From: Micromonospora ferruginea
GTDB lineage: Bacteria > Actinomycetota > Actinomycetes > Mycobacteriales > Micromonosporaceae
NCBI RefSeq assembly: GCF_013694245.2
Contig: NZ_CP059322.2
Coordinates: 1,546,001-1,610,000, forward strand
Length of the DNA: 64,000 bases
Reading direction: 5' to 3'
Positions 23,654 to 32,699 of this stretch are shown piece by piece (positions within the stretch are counted from its first letter, which is position 1; every line of letters begins with the position of its first letter). Below the pieces are notes generated by a model, which saw only the letters and a list, made by a program, of their open reading frames with translations, made no database searches and had not been told where the DNA came from. The translations under genes were made by a program, and so were the position numbers.

Positions 23654-25747
23654 ATGATCACCACCGTTCGACCGGAGCCGGCCACCCGGCCGGCCCCGGT
23701 CGGGCCACCCCCCACCCGTCGCCGGGTCGCCGGCGCGTTCCTGCTCGCCGCCGTGCTGCTCACGGCGATCACCGCGGTGCACCTCACCCAGGGCACCTCG
23801 ACGGTCGGGGCGGCGGACCTGCTCCGGCTGCTCACCGGCGCCGACGACGAGACCGCCCGGGTGCTGGTGGCCTCCCGGCTGCCGCGCCTGCTCACCGGGC
23901 TGGCCGTCGGTGTCGCGCTCGGCTTCGCCGGCGCCGCCCTGCAGTCGACCACCCGCAACCCGCTCGCCTCGCCGGACACGCTCGCCGTCAACGCCGGCGC
24001 GCACCTGGCGATCGTGTCCACCGCCGCGTTCGGCATCGCGCTGCCCGCGTTGCCCGCGGGCGGGCTCGCGTTCTGCGGCGGGCTCGTCGCGGCCGGCCTG
24101 GTGATGCTGCTGTCGACCGGCGGCCAGGCCGCGACCACCCGGCTGATCCTGGCCGGCTCGGCCACCGCGATGGCGCTCGCCTCGCTCACCATGCTGCTCC
24201 TGCTGCTCTTCGAACAGGCCACCATCGGGCTGTTCGCCTGGGGCAACGGCTCGCTCGTGCAGGGCGACCTGGTGGCGTTCACCCAACTCGCCCCGGTGGT
24301 CGCGGTCGCCGCGCTGGTGCTCGTCGCGCTCGGGCGCCGGCTGGACCTGCTCGCCCTCGGCGACGACACCGCCACCGTGCTGGGGCTCGACGTGCGCCGG
24401 ACCCGGCTGTCCGTGGTGCTGCTCGCGGTGCTGCTCTCCGCCGCCGCGGTCACCCTGGCCGGGCCGATCGGCTTCGTCGGCCTCGCCGCGCCGGTCATCG
24501 TCCGGCTGCTCGGCCGCTGGGTGCCCGAGGTCCACCGGCACCGGGTGCTGCTGCCGCTGTCCGGCATGGTCGGTGTGGTGATCGTGCTCGGCTCCGACGT
24601 GCTGCTGCGGGCCGTGCTCGGCGGTCAGGCCGGCGTGGACGTGCCGACCGGCGTGGTCACCACGCTCTTCGGCGCGGTGCTGCTGGTCTGGCTGGCCCGC
24701 CGGCACCGCGACGCCGGTCCCACCCGGCAGCCGCCGGGCGGCCACGCGGCCGTACGCTCCGGCGCGTTCCACACCGCCGTGGTCGCCGCCTGCGCGGTGG
24801 CGTGCGTGGCAGCGGTGGTGCTCGGCATGCTGGCCGGGGACACCATGGTGCTGCTCGGCGACGTGGTCAACTGGGTGCGGGGGAACACCGGGCCGGCGTA
24901 CACCTTCGTGCTGGACACCCGCTGGCCGCGCGTCGCGGCGGCGGCGCTGGCCGGCGCGGCGCTCGCGCTGGCCGGCACCACCGTGCAGGCGGTGTGCCGC
25001 AACCCCCTCGCCGAGCCGGGCATCCTCGGCATCACCGGCGGCGCCGGGATCGGCGCGGTCTCGCTGCTGACGTTCGCCCCGACGGCCGGTGTGCTCGCGC
25101 TCTCCGGCGCCGCCGGGCTCGGCGCGGTCGTCGCGTTCACGCTGGTCTACGGCCTGGCCCGACGTCGCGGGCTCAACTCCGACCGGCTCGTGCTGATCGG
25201 CTTCGCGGTCTGGCAGGGCGGCGCGGCGGTGATCACGTTCATCGTCGTCTCGTCCGACCCGTGGAACACCGGCAAGGCCCTGACCTGGCTGTCCGGCTCC
25301 ACCTACGGGCGTACCGCCGAACAGGTGCTGCCGGTGGCGCTGGCGCTGCTGGTCGCCGTTCCGGCGGTCGCCGCGGTCCGCCGGGAGTTGGACCTGCTGG
25401 CGTTGGACGACGACACGCCCCGGGTGCTCGGGGTGCGGTTGGAGCGCGCCCGGTTGGTCGCGCTCGGCCTGGCGGCGCTGCTCACCGCCACCGCCGTGTC
25501 GGCGGTCGGCGTGATCGGCTTCGTCGGCCTGGTCGCGCCGCACGCGGCGCGGGCGCTGGTCGGCGGCCGGCACACCCGCGTGCTGCCGGTCGCGGTGCTG
25601 CTCGGCGCCACCCTGGTCAGCCTCGCCGACACGCTCGGGCGCACCGTCATCGCGCCCGCGCAGGTCCCGGCCGGCCTGGTCACCGCGCTGATCGGCACTC
25701 CCTACTTCGTCTGGCTGCTGTGGCGCTCCCGCGCCGCCCACCGATGA
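23654..25747 (+). CDS. Fused double FecCD-type siderophore permease (FhuB-like)
   Basis: This 697-residue protein contains two complete FecCD permease halves, about residues 20-345 and 365-697. Each has roughly ten hydrophobic helices and repeats the signatures [12 protein letters not shown] / [19 protein letters not shown] / [22 protein letters not shown] / [15 protein letters not shown] and the drop-off motif before the C-terminus. Fusing both halves, as in FhuB, allows one polypeptide to form the pore that is a dimer in BtuC-type systems. It is in the same operon as the ATPase and binding protein. Confidence 0.9.
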   Translation: MITTVRPEPATRPAPVGPPPTRRRVAGAFLLAAVLLTAITAVHLTQGTSTVGAADLLRLLTGADDETARVLVASRLPRLLTGLAVGVALGFAGAALQSTTRNPLASPDTLAVNAGAHLAIVSTAAFGIALPALPAGGLAFCGGLVAAGLVMLLSTGGQAATTRLILAGSATAMALASLTMLLLLLFEQATIGLFAWGNGSLVQGDLVAFTQLAPVVAVAALVLVALGRRLDLLALGDDTATVLGLDVRRTRLSVVLLAVLLSAAAVTLAGPIGFVGLAAPVIVRLLGRWVPEVHRHRVLLPLSGMVGVVIVLGSDVLLRAVLGGQAGVDVPTGVVTTLFGAVLLVWLARRHRDAGPTRQPPGGHAAVRSGAFHTAVVAACAVACVAAVVLGMLAGDTMVLLGDVVNWVRGNTGPAYTFVLDTRWPRVAAAALAGAALALAGTTVQAVCRNPLAEPGILGITGGAGIGAVSLLTFAPTAGVLALSGAAGLGAVVAFTLVYGLARRRGLNSDRLVLIGFAVWQGGAAVITFIVVSSDPWNTGKALTWLSGSTYGRTAEQVLPVALALLVAVPAVAAVRRELDLLALDDDTPRVLGVRLERARLVALGLAALLTATAVSAVGVIGFVGLVAPHAARALVGGRHTRVLPVAVLLGATLVSLADTLGRTVIAPAQVPAGLVTALIGTPYFVWLLWRSRAAHR

Positions 25748-25766
25748 CATCGAAAGGAGACGTCAC

Positions 25767-26687
25767 ATGACCAGTACCGTGGCCCTCGCGCCGTGGCGCG
25801 TCTTCACCGTCGAGGTGCGCGCGTTGCGCCGGCTCGGCCCGTCGTTCCTACGGGTGACGTTCACCGGCGCGGACCTGGACCGGTTCGCCGACAACGGGTA
25901 CGACCAGCGGATCAAGGTGGCGTTGCCGGTCGCCGACGGGGTGCCGGTGGAGTTGCCCGACGGGCCGGACTGGTACCAGCGCTGGCGGGTGCTGCCGGCG
26001 GACCGGCGCAACCCGATCCGCACCTACACGGTCCGGGCGGCCCGCCCCGAGGCGTGCGAGGTGGACGTGGACCTGGCGTTGCACGGCGACGGCGGCCCGG
26101 CGACCCGCTGGGCGCGGCGGGCCCGCCCCGGTGACCGGCTGGCGCTGGTCGGCCCGGACGCCGGCTGGCCCGGCGAGCACGGCGGCGTCGAGTTCCGGCC
26201 GCCCGCCGGTGCGACGCTGCTGCTGGCCGGCGACGAGACCGCCGCGCCGGCGATCTGCGCGATCCTGGACCGGTTGCCGGCCGACGCGCACGGCCACGCC
26301 CTGGTGGAGGTCCCGGAGGCGGGCGACGTGCTGCCGTGCCGGGTGCCGGCCGGGGTCACCGTGACCTGGCTGCCCCGGGCCGGCGCCCCGCACGGCGCCC
26401 GTCTCACCCCGGCCGTGACGGCGCTCGCCGCCCGGCTGCTGCCCGCCCCGGTGGAGCCGCCGGCTGGGGCGCCGCCGGCCGGCCCGCCGCCGGCCGACGT
26501 GGACGTCGACCGGGAGATCCTCTGGGAGGTGCCGGAGCGGCCCGACGGCGCGGCGCTCTACGCCTGGCTGGCCGGCGAGGCGGGGATGATCCGGGGACTG
26601 CGCCGGCACCTGGTCACCGACCGTGGGCTCGACCGGAGGGCCGTGGCGTTCATGGGCTACTGGCGCGCCGGCCGGGCCGAGTGCTGA
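25767..26687 (+). CDS. Siderophore-interacting protein (SIP/ViuB-family flavin ferric reductase)
   Basis: This 306-residue protein has the SIP layout. An N-terminal FAD-binding barrel carries FLRVTFTG and IRTYTVR, and a C-terminal nucleotide-binding lobe has [16 protein letters not shown]. The family's usual last segment, [19 protein letters not shown] followed by GYWRAGRAE, is intact. It would reduce Fe3+ in the imported siderophore to release Fe2+ in the cytoplasm. GAAAGGAGA precedes the ATG. It closes the uptake operon and meets the AraC array head-on, with only 4 bases between stops. Confidence 0.9.
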   Translation: MTSTVALAPWRVFTVEVRALRRLGPSFLRVTFTGADLDRFADNGYDQRIKVALPVADGVPVELPDGPDWYQRWRVLPADRRNPIRTYTVRAARPEACEVDVDLALHGDGGPATRWARRARPGDRLALVGPDAGWPGEHGGVEFRPPAGATLLLAGDETAAPAICAILDRLPADAHGHALVEVPEAGDVLPCRVPAGVTVTWLPRAGAPHGARLTPAVTALAARLLPAPVEPPAGAPPAGPPPADVDVDREILWEVPERPDGAALYAWLAGEAGMIRGLRRHLVTDRGLDRRAVAFMGYWRAGRAEC

Positions 26688-26691
26688 CCGG

Positions 26692-27660
26692 TCACTCCCG
26701 CAGCGTCTCGCCGGGCGACCGGCCGTACGTCTCGCGGTAGGCGGCGGCGAAGCGGCCGGGGCTCGCCCAGCCCCAGCGGAGGGCGATGCGGGCGACCGTG
26801 TCGGCCCCGCCCGGTTCGGCGGCCAGCAGGTCCCGGTGCGCCCGGTCCAGCCGCACCCGACGCAGGTAGGCGAGTGGACTCTGGCCGACGTGTCGCTGGA
26901 ACGCGGCCTGCAGACCGCGTGGCCCTACGCCGCAGGCGGTGGCGACCTGGGGCACGGTGATCGGCTCAGCGGCGCGCTCGTGCAGGTAGGCCTGGGCGCG
27001 GCGGACCACGGCCGACGCGACCTGCCTCGGCTGCGGCACGTAGGCGGCGGTCATGGTGGTGTTGGGGAAGACCGCGAGCGCGGTAGTCGCCACCAGACCG
27101 ATCAGGGACGCCCGCACCAGCGGTTGGTCGAGGCCGTCGTCGCCCGTGCGGTGCAGGAACACCGACAGCCGTGCCCAGCCCCGCGCCATGCCGGCCGACA
27201 CCGGCGCCAGGCCCAGGAACCGGAAGTCGCGTTCAGGGATCCCCGTCCGGGCGGCGGCGACCGTCGCCACCTGCGCGTGCGGCAGCCGGATCATGGTGCC
27301 GACCACGTCGGTCCAGCCCAGCACCGACGGGCGGGTGGGGTAGCGGGCGACGGTCCCGGCCGGCGCCAGTAACTCCTCGTCACCGTCGCGGAACCGGAAC
27401 CGGCCGCGCAGCACGTGCACGGTCATGAAATCGGGGTACGGCCCGGTGCGCGCCTGAGCGTCCATCGAGTGCACGATCCGGTCCAGGCCGAGCGGCCCGG
27501 CCTGCACGGTGCGCAACAGGAAGCGGAAATCACGTCGCGAACCGGCGAAACGCGGCCGGTGTTCGGCGTACGCCTCGGCGATGGCGTGGTGGGCGACGTC
27601 GGGCTCCCGGGTGCTCAGTTCATGTCGCCGCGTCGCCGTGGCGTTCGCTCCGCTCATCAT
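26692..27660 (-). CDS. AraC-family regulator, paralogue 1 of 4
   Basis: This 322-residue regulator has an N-terminal ligand-binding-like region (residues 1-200, with FRFLLRTVQAGPLGLDRIVHSMD and GRFRF). A C-terminal double helix-turn-helix follows (YLHERAAEPITVPQVATACGVGPRGLQAAFQRH and RIALRWGWASPGRFAAAYRETYGRSP). It is the most downstream of four tandem paralogues read leftward. GGAGAGA precedes the tandem ATGATG. Its closest relative in the window is paralogue 3. Effector and targets are unknown. Confidence 0.88.
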   Translation of the reverse strand: MMSGANATATRRHELSTREPDVAHHAIAEAYAEHRPRFAGSRRDFRFLLRTVQAGPLGLDRIVHSMDAQARTGPYPDFMTVHVLRGRFRFRDGDEELLAPAGTVARYPTRPSVLGWTDVVGTMIRLPHAQVATVAAARTGIPERDFRFLGLAPVSAGMARGWARLSVFLHRTGDDGLDQPLVRASLIGLVATTALAVFPNTTMTAAYVPQPRQVASAVVRRAQAYLHERAAEPITVPQVATACGVGPRGLQAAFQRHVGQSPLAYLRRVRLDRAHRDLLAAEPGGADTVARIALRWGWASPGRFAAAYRETYGRSPGETLRE

Positions 27661-27740
27661 GGACTGTCTCTCCGTCCGGTCGGGGACCTGCTCCGACAGG
27701 ATCGGACGAGGGGGACGTCACCGACGGACCCGCTGTGCGG

Positions 27741-28706
27741 TCAGTCCCACAGGGTCTCGCTGGGCTGCCGGCCGTACTCCTCGCGGTAGGCGGCGGCGAA
27801 GCGGCCGGGGTTCGCCCAGCCCCAACGGCGGGCGACGGCGGCCACCGTCGCACCCTCGGCCGGGTCGGCGGCGGTCAGGTCGCGGTGGGCGCGGGCGAGC
27901 CGGACCTGGCGCAGATAGGTCAGCGGGCTCTGGCCGACGTGCCGCTGGAACGCGGCCTGCAACGCGCGTGCCCCGACGCCGCAGGCGGCGGCGACCTGGG
28001 CCACGGTCACCGGCTCGGCGGCGTGCTCGTCGAGGTACGCCCGGGCGCGGCGCACCACGGCCGGTGCTACGCGGCTCGGCTGTGGCAGGTAGCCGGCCGT
28101 CATGGTGGTGTTCGGGAACACCGCGAGCGCGGTGGTCGCCGCCAGGTCGACCAGGGACGCCTGCACCAGCGGCTGCCCCAGTGCGTCGTCGGACAGCCCG
28201 TGCAGGAACGACGACAGCCGTACCCAGGCCTGAACCATCGCGGGCGAGACCGGCGTGGGCCCCAGGAATCGGAAGGTCGGCGGAGCGGGTTCCGCTCGAA
28301 CGGCCGCGACCAGCGCCACCCGCTCGATCGGTAGCCGGACGACCATGCCGCTCAGGTCGGTCCAGGACACCCACGACGGGGTGGGCGCGGAGGTGCGGAC
28401 GCTGCCCGGTGGCGTCCGCACATCTGCCTGTCCGGAGGCGAGCCCGAGCCGACCCCGCACCACGTGTACGGCCATGAAGTCGGCGTACGGCCCGGTCTGC
28501 GAGCGGGCCTCCATCAGGTGCGCCATCCGGTCGAGACCGAGCGGGCCGGCCTGCGTGGTCCGGAGCGCGAAACGGAAGTCGTGGCGAGGGCTGCCGAGGA
28601 TCGCCTGATGCCCGGTCAACGCGAGGATGGCCTGACATGCGACATCCGGTTCGCGGGTGACCAGCTCGTGTCTGACCACCGGCACGATGTCTGCCCCGGT
28701 GGTCAT
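27741..28706 (-). CDS. AraC-family regulator, paralogue 2 of 4
   Basis: This 321-residue protein has the same build as its neighbours: an N-terminal sensing region with DFRFALRTTQAGPLGLDRMAHLME, and a C-terminal AraC DNA-binding domain (YLDEHAAEPVTVAQVAAACGVGARALQAAFQRH). GGAAGGG lies before the ATG. The 79-base gap to paralogue 3 has no clear terminator, so the genes may be cotranscribed. The N-terminal half is more divergent than the DNA-binding half, as expected if the copies recognise different signals. Confidence 0.88.
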   Translation of the reverse strand: MTTGADIVPVVRHELVTREPDVACQAILALTGHQAILGSPRHDFRFALRTTQAGPLGLDRMAHLMEARSQTGPYADFMAVHVVRGRLGLASGQADVRTPPGSVRTSAPTPSWVSWTDLSGMVVRLPIERVALVAAVRAEPAPPTFRFLGPTPVSPAMVQAWVRLSSFLHGLSDDALGQPLVQASLVDLAATTALAVFPNTTMTAGYLPQPSRVAPAVVRRARAYLDEHAAEPVTVAQVAAACGVGARALQAAFQRHVGQSPLTYLRQVRLARAHRDLTAADPAEGATVAAVARRWGWANPGRFAAAYREEYGRQPSETLWD

Positions 28707-28785
28707 CGGCGGCCCTTCCGTCCGGTGGCGGCGCCTGCGGCGAGGGATGGATCCGCGGCGCGTCGCCGGCGGACTCGTTGCCCGG

Positions 28786-29754
28786 TCACTTTCGTAGCGT
28801 TTCGCTGGGATGCTCGCCGTAGGCTTCCCGATAGGCGACCGCGAAGCGGCCGGGGCTGCTCCAGCCCCAGCGGCGGGCGATTCCGGCGACCGTCGCGCCG
28901 CGGGCCGGGTCGACCGCGACGAGGTCGCGGTGGGCGCGGGCGAGGCGGACCTGGCGCAGGTAGGCCAGCGGGCTGTGGCCGAGGTGCCGTTGGAAGGCCG
29001 CCTGCAGCCCGCGTGGCCCGACGCCGCAGGCGGCGGCGACCTGCGCCACGGTGATCGGTTCGGCCGCGTGCTCCTCCAGGTAGGCCTGCGCGCGGCGGAC
29101 CACCGACGGCGCCACCCGGCGGGGCTCCGGCACGTACGAGGCGGTCATCGTGGTGTTGGGAAAGACCGCGAGCGCGGTGGACGCGATGAGGTCGGTCAGG
29201 GACGCCCGCATCAGCGGCTGGTCGAGGCCGGCGTCGGGCAGGACGGACAGCCGGTGCAGGAATGTGGACAGGTGCGCCCAGGCGTCGGACATCGCCGGTG
29301 AGACCGGCGCCAGGCCGAGGAAGCGGAAGCCGTGCGGTGGGGCCTCGACCTGGCGGTCCGCGGTCCGGGCCACCTGCTCCAGCGGCACCTGGATGACGGT
29401 GCCGACCACGTCCACCCAGTGCAGCACCGACCGGCGAAGCGGGTAGCGGCCGACGCCGCCGGCCGGCACCAGCAACTCCCGCTCCCGGTCGACGAACCGG
29501 AACCGGCCACGGACCAGGTGCACGGCCATGAAGTTGGAGTGCGGACCGGACTCCGTCCACGCATCCATGGTGTGGGCGGCCCGGTGCACCGCGAGCGGGC
29601 CGGCTCGCACGACACGCATGGCGAAGCGGAAGTCGCGCCGGTTGCCGCGGAAACGCGGCCGGTGCTCGCCGCACACCCCGGCAATGGCCTCGCGGGCGAC
29701 GTCGGGGTCCCTGGTGGACAGTTCGGTTCGCCAGACCGGTGGGGAGTCGGTCAC
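28786..29754 (-). CDS. AraC-family regulator, paralogue 3 of 4
   Basis: This 322-residue protein starts at a GTG (29754) that overlaps the stop of paralogue 4 by four bases. The open frame continues 340 codons further upstream, but that part is a shadow of paralogue 4. It has DFRFAMRVVRAGPLAVHRAAHTMD in the sensing region and YLEEHAAEPITVAQVAAACG, then ARRWGWSSPGRFAVAYREAYG, in the AraC domain. Overlap with paralogue 4 indicates one transcript and coupled translation. Confidence 0.88.
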   Translation of the reverse strand: MTDSPPVWRTELSTRDPDVAREAIAGVCGEHRPRFRGNRRDFRFAMRVVRAGPLAVHRAAHTMDAWTESGPHSNFMAVHLVRGRFRFVDRERELLVPAGGVGRYPLRRSVLHWVDVVGTVIQVPLEQVARTADRQVEAPPHGFRFLGLAPVSPAMSDAWAHLSTFLHRLSVLPDAGLDQPLMRASLTDLIASTALAVFPNTTMTASYVPEPRRVAPSVVRRAQAYLEEHAAEPITVAQVAAACGVGPRGLQAAFQRHLGHSPLAYLRQVRLARAHRDLVAVDPARGATVAGIARRWGWSSPGRFAVAYREAYGEHPSETLRK

Positions 29755-30767
29755 GGATTCCGCTCCGGCGGCACCACCGCTCCCGCCCCGCGCAGCGTGT
29801 CGCCGGGGTGACAGCCGTACGTGTCGCGGTATGCCCGGGCGAACCGCCCGGCGTGCGCCCAGCCCCACCGGCGGGCCGTCTCCGCGACGGTCTGCCCCGG
29901 GTGGGACTGCGCCAGGTCCCGGTGCGCCCGATGCAGCCGGACCGTGCGCAGGAACGCCATCGGGCTCTGCCCGTGGTGCCGCTGGAACGCCACCTGCAAG
30001 GCGCGTGGGCCGACCTCGCAGGCCGCGGCGATGCGCGCGACGGTCAGTGGTTGCCCGGCGTGCGCCTCGATGTAGTCGGCGGCCCGGCGTACCAAGGCGG
30101 GGCGCAGGCCCGGCGGCCCGGGCAGGTAGGGCTGGGTCATGGTGCTGTTGGGGAACACCGACACGGCGGTGGCGGCAGCCAGGTTCATCAGTTCGGCGCG
30201 GACCAGCGTGCTGTCCGCCACGGTGTCGTCGGCCAGATGGCGCCGCAGGAACGCCGCCGTCGACTGCCACAGCACGGTCAGCGTGGGGGAGAGCGGCGCC
30301 AGCGCGGTGAACCGGAATTCCGCGGTGGGCAGGCCGGTACGGGTGGCGGCGACCTCCGCGATCCGGGGCATCGGCAGCCGGACCACGGAGGCGGACACGT
30401 CCTCGGCGAGGAGGGTCGAGGCCGCGTCGGGGAAGCGACCGGTCGCGTTCGGGCCGAGATACAGCTCCTCCTGCCGGTTGAGGAAACCGTAGCGGCCCTG
30501 CCTCACGGTCACGGCGGCGAAGCCGGAATAGGGCTGCGTATCGGTACGCAGGCGCAGCGTGTACCGGGTCTCGTGGATCTCCAGATCGTCCGCGACGACG
30601 GAACTGCGCCGGTAACGGAACTGGTCGCGGCGTCCGGAGATACGGGCCCGGTGATCCCCGTACGTGCGCGCGATGAGGTGGTGGGCGCGTTCGGGGTCGT
30701 CCGTCTCGATGACGTGACGGGTCGCGGGTCGTCGCGTGACGGCACGGTCCGTCCACTGCACGCTCAT
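29751..30767 (-). CDS. AraC-family regulator, paralogue 4 of 4 (first in the array, most divergent)
   Basis: This 338-residue protein keeps the AraC DNA-binding domain (YIEAHAGQPLTVARIAAACEVG and ARRWGWAHAGRFARAYRDTYG). Its sensing region is clearly different from the other three (FRYRRSSVVADDLEIHETRYTL). It has 15 extra N-terminal residues. It is the promoter-proximal gene of the array and is divergent from the lasso-like cluster across a 502-base gap that contains an inverted repeat. It is therefore the best local candidate for regulating that cluster. Confidence 0.86.
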   Translation of the reverse strand: MSVQWTDRAVTRRPATRHVIETDDPERAHHLIARTYGDHRARISGRRDQFRYRRSSVVADDLEIHETRYTLRLRTDTQPYSGFAAVTVRQGRYGFLNRQEELYLGPNATGRFPDAASTLLAEDVSASVVRLPMPRIAEVAATRTGLPTAEFRFTALAPLSPTLTVLWQSTAAFLRRHLADDTVADSTLVRAELMNLAAATAVSVFPNSTMTQPYLPGPPGLRPALVRRAADYIEAHAGQPLTVARIAAACEVGPRALQVAFQRHHGQSPMAFLRTVRLHRAHRDLAQSHPGQTVAETARRWGWAHAGRFARAYRDTYGCHPGDTLRGAGAVVPPERNP

Positions 30768-31269
30768 GTGTCACCTCTCGGTGAGCCGATCCGGGTCGTC
30801 CGCCAGATTGAACGGGCTACGTGCCGGTCGGCAACGGTAGTCCGGAGATGTCGCGACGAGCGCGACACGCCGAGCGGAACAGCCGATCCGCTTTCCGCAA
30901 CGGGCTGGTCGCTTCGCGAATGACAGTGCCGGGGTGCGCGGTCTGTGCCGTTCATCGACCGGTAACAACACGGTTGCCCGCCACGCGGGCCGAGGGTCGT
31001 CGCGGTCGACCTTCTTCGGAAGAGTGTCTTTCTGGTTGCGCGTCGCCGCGGGTCGAATTGTCGGCTACCCGACTCTTCCGCGTTCCGGGGCGGCGCTCCT
31101 CCCCGGCCCTAACGTCTGCCCTGTCCGAGCCGCCGTCCCTGGCTCGGTGGATACGGCCGGCCGACCGGAGTCAGGCGACGATGCCGACCCCGGTCGGCCG
31201 GTCCCGGGCCCGCCGTCCCGGCCGTCGAATGCGCGCTGTGGTTCGCCCGACGCAGAGGAGTGCCCAGCC
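30768..31269. other. 502-base divergent intergenic region upstream of the lasso-like cluster
   Basis: No convincing gene is seen. A frame in phase with the cyclase stays open back to 30934, but its translation resembles no known domain, and the cyclase has a better start with GAGGAG at 31270. The region holds the 30849 inverted repeat and an 11-base palindrome, TCTTCGGAAGA, at 31013-31023. It must contain promoters for the AraC array and the lasso-like genes. Confidence 0.6.
30849..30867. promoter_or_regulatory. TGTCGCG-N5-CGCGACA inverted repeat, candidate operator
   Basis: Perfect 7-base arms lie at 30849-30855 and 30861-30867, about 80 bases before the start of the outermost AraC gene and about 400 bases before the lasso-like cyclase. 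AraC proteins usually bind direct repeats, so a TetR- or LuxR-type dimer is also possible. Assignment is by position and symmetry only. Confidence 0.45.
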
Positions 31270-32388
31270 GTGACCGACCTCATTCCGCGTCCCACCGACC
31301 GCGACGTGGCGTACGGCGTCGTGCTGGGTCTGGACCCGGTCGGCCCCCGGCCGGCCGGGCGGTCCGGTCCGGCGCCGCCCCCGCTCGTCGCCCTGGAGCG
31401 CGCGGTGCTGCCGGCGTTGCGCCGGCCGCCCTGCCTGGTCAGCTTCTCCGGCGGGCTCGACTCGTCCCTGGTGCTGGCGATCGCCGCCCGGGTGGCGCGG
31501 CGGGAGGGACTGCCCGATCCGGTGCCGATGACCTGGCGGTTCACCGACGCGCCCCGGGCGTACGCGACGTCCTGGCAGGCGAAGATCATCGCTGAGCTGG
31601 ACCTGGCCGGGCAGTGGCAGATCCTCCAGGCCGGCGACGACCTCGATCTGGTCGGGCCGGTCGCCCGCCGGTTGCTGACCCGCTACGGCCTGCTCCACCC
31701 GCCGAGCCAGCACCTGCACCTGCCGATCGTGGAGCTGGCCCGGGGCGGCGCGCTGCTGACCGGCATCGGCGGGGACCAGATCCTCGCCGGCTGGCGCCGG
31801 CGGCCCGCGTCGCTCCGGGACCGCCTCGGCCGGCGACGCCGGCCGCCGGACCCGTTCCCCTGGTTGCGGCCGGAGGCGGCCCGGCGGGCGCACCGCGCGG
31901 TCCGCGCCGAGCAGCGCGCCGAGCCGCACCGACTGGCCCGGCGGATCGCCTGGCACCTGAGCCGCCGGGACCTGACGCTGGCTCGGCTCGGCCTGGCCGC
32001 CGTGGCCGCCGACCACGACGTGCTGGCCGTGTCGCCGTTGGCCGGGGACGGGTTCGCCGCTGCCCTGGCCGCGCGGCACGGGCGGCTGCGGTCACCGTCG
32101 CGCGGCGAACTGCTGGCGGTGATCGCCGACGCCGCGCTGCCGCCGGTGATCACCGCACCCCGCCGGGCGGCGACCCTCGACGAGGTGTTCCTCCGGTCGG
32201 CCACCCGGGAGCTGGTGCGCGACTGGGACGGCAGCGGGGTCGACGACTCGCTGGTCGACGTGCGGGCGCTGCGCCGGGTGTGGTCGACGTGGCCGATCGG
32301 CGCGGGCACGGCGGCGCTGGTGCAGCAGGTGTGGCTGGCCGGGCTGTCGGCCGTGCCGGGACGACCCGATCTGGAGGCACCGAGGTGA
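31270..32388 (+). CDS. Asparagine-synthase-like ATP-dependent cyclase lacking the glutaminase domain
   Basis: This 372-residue protein has the PP-loop ATP pyrophosphatase signature SGGLDSS at 60-66 and the second AsnB-type motif GIGGDQ at 165-170. Lasso peptide macrolactam synthetases belong to this family and adenylate an Asp or Glu side chain of the precursor. Those enzymes are usually about 600 residues with an N-terminal Ntn (glutaminase-like) domain. Here only some 50 residues precede the PP-loop. The GTG start has GAGGAG upstream. It overlaps the PqqD-like gene by GTGA and lies just before a lasso-type precursor, so peptide cyclisation is the favoured role. Confidence 0.78.
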   Translation: MTDLIPRPTDRDVAYGVVLGLDPVGPRPAGRSGPAPPPLVALERAVLPALRRPPCLVSFSGGLDSSLVLAIAARVARREGLPDPVPMTWRFTDAPRAYATSWQAKIIAELDLAGQWQILQAGDDLDLVGPVARRLLTRYGLLHPPSQHLHLPIVELARGGALLTGIGGDQILAGWRRRPASLRDRLGRRRRPPDPFPWLRPEAARRAHRAVRAEQRAEPHRLARRIAWHLSRRDLTLARLGLAAVAADHDVLAVSPLAGDGFAAALAARHGRLRSPSRGELLAVIADAALPPVITAPRRAATLDEVFLRSATRELVRDWDGSGVDDSLVDVRALRRVWSTWPIGAGTAALVQQVWLAGLSAVPGRPDLEAPR

Positions 32389-32666
32389 ACAGCGACATGT
32401 CCATCGTGTACCGGGTGCGCGGCGATCGCGTTGCCTGGCGAACGAACGGTGACGAGACGGTGTTGTTGGACGTCGGTCAGTCGGTCTACTTCGCGCTGGA
32501 TCGCTGGGCCACGGCGCTGTGGCCGTACCTGGTGGCGGGCGCCACCGCCGACCAGTTGAGCGACGTGCTCGCCCGCCGCGCGCCGGTGGGGCAGGACCGG
32601 GCCGCCGCCGACGTGCGTTCCTTCCTGGCCGACCTGGAGGCGGCCGATCTGGTGGAACACGTCTGA
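32385..32666 (+). CDS. PqqD-like RiPP recognition element (lasso B1-type)
   Basis: This 93-residue protein starts at a GTG overlapping the cyclase stop, with TGGAGG upstream. It shows the PqqD/RRE fold pattern: VYRVRGDRVAWRTNGDETVLLDVGQSVYFALD, then a helical part with ALWPYLVAGATADQLSDVLARR and VRSFLADLEAADLVE. In lasso pathways the B1 protein binds the leader peptide and presents it to the protease and cyclase. The precursor 33 bases downstream carries the leader motif that such proteins bind. Confidence 0.82.
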   Translation: MNSDMSIVYRVRGDRVAWRTNGDETVLLDVGQSVYFALDRWATALWPYLVAGATADQLSDVLARRAPVGQDRAAADVRSFLADLEAADLVEHV

Positions 32667-32699
32667 CCCCGTACCCACGAACGAGTTGGAGGAGCTGTC

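Noticed and set aside
22370..25750. A minus-strand open frame of 1126 codons opposite the siderophore permease
   Set aside because: It is antisense to clear ABC-transporter genes, rich in Arg/Gln/His/Gly and matches nothing; such long shadows are usual at this GC content.
26692..30767. The AraC array as an assembly artefact
   Set aside because: The four genes differ throughout, including at their N-termini and in spacing, so they are not simple duplicated sequence.
28786..30774. A single 662-residue protein covering two AraC genes
   Set aside because: The N-terminal half is a frame-shifted shadow of the fourth AraC paralogue; the GTG at 29754 gives a normal AraC protein with a 4-base overlap.
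30934..31269. N-terminal extension of the AsnB-like cyclase
   Set aside because: The translation does not resemble an Ntn domain, and GTG 31270 has a clear GAGGAG at proper distance.
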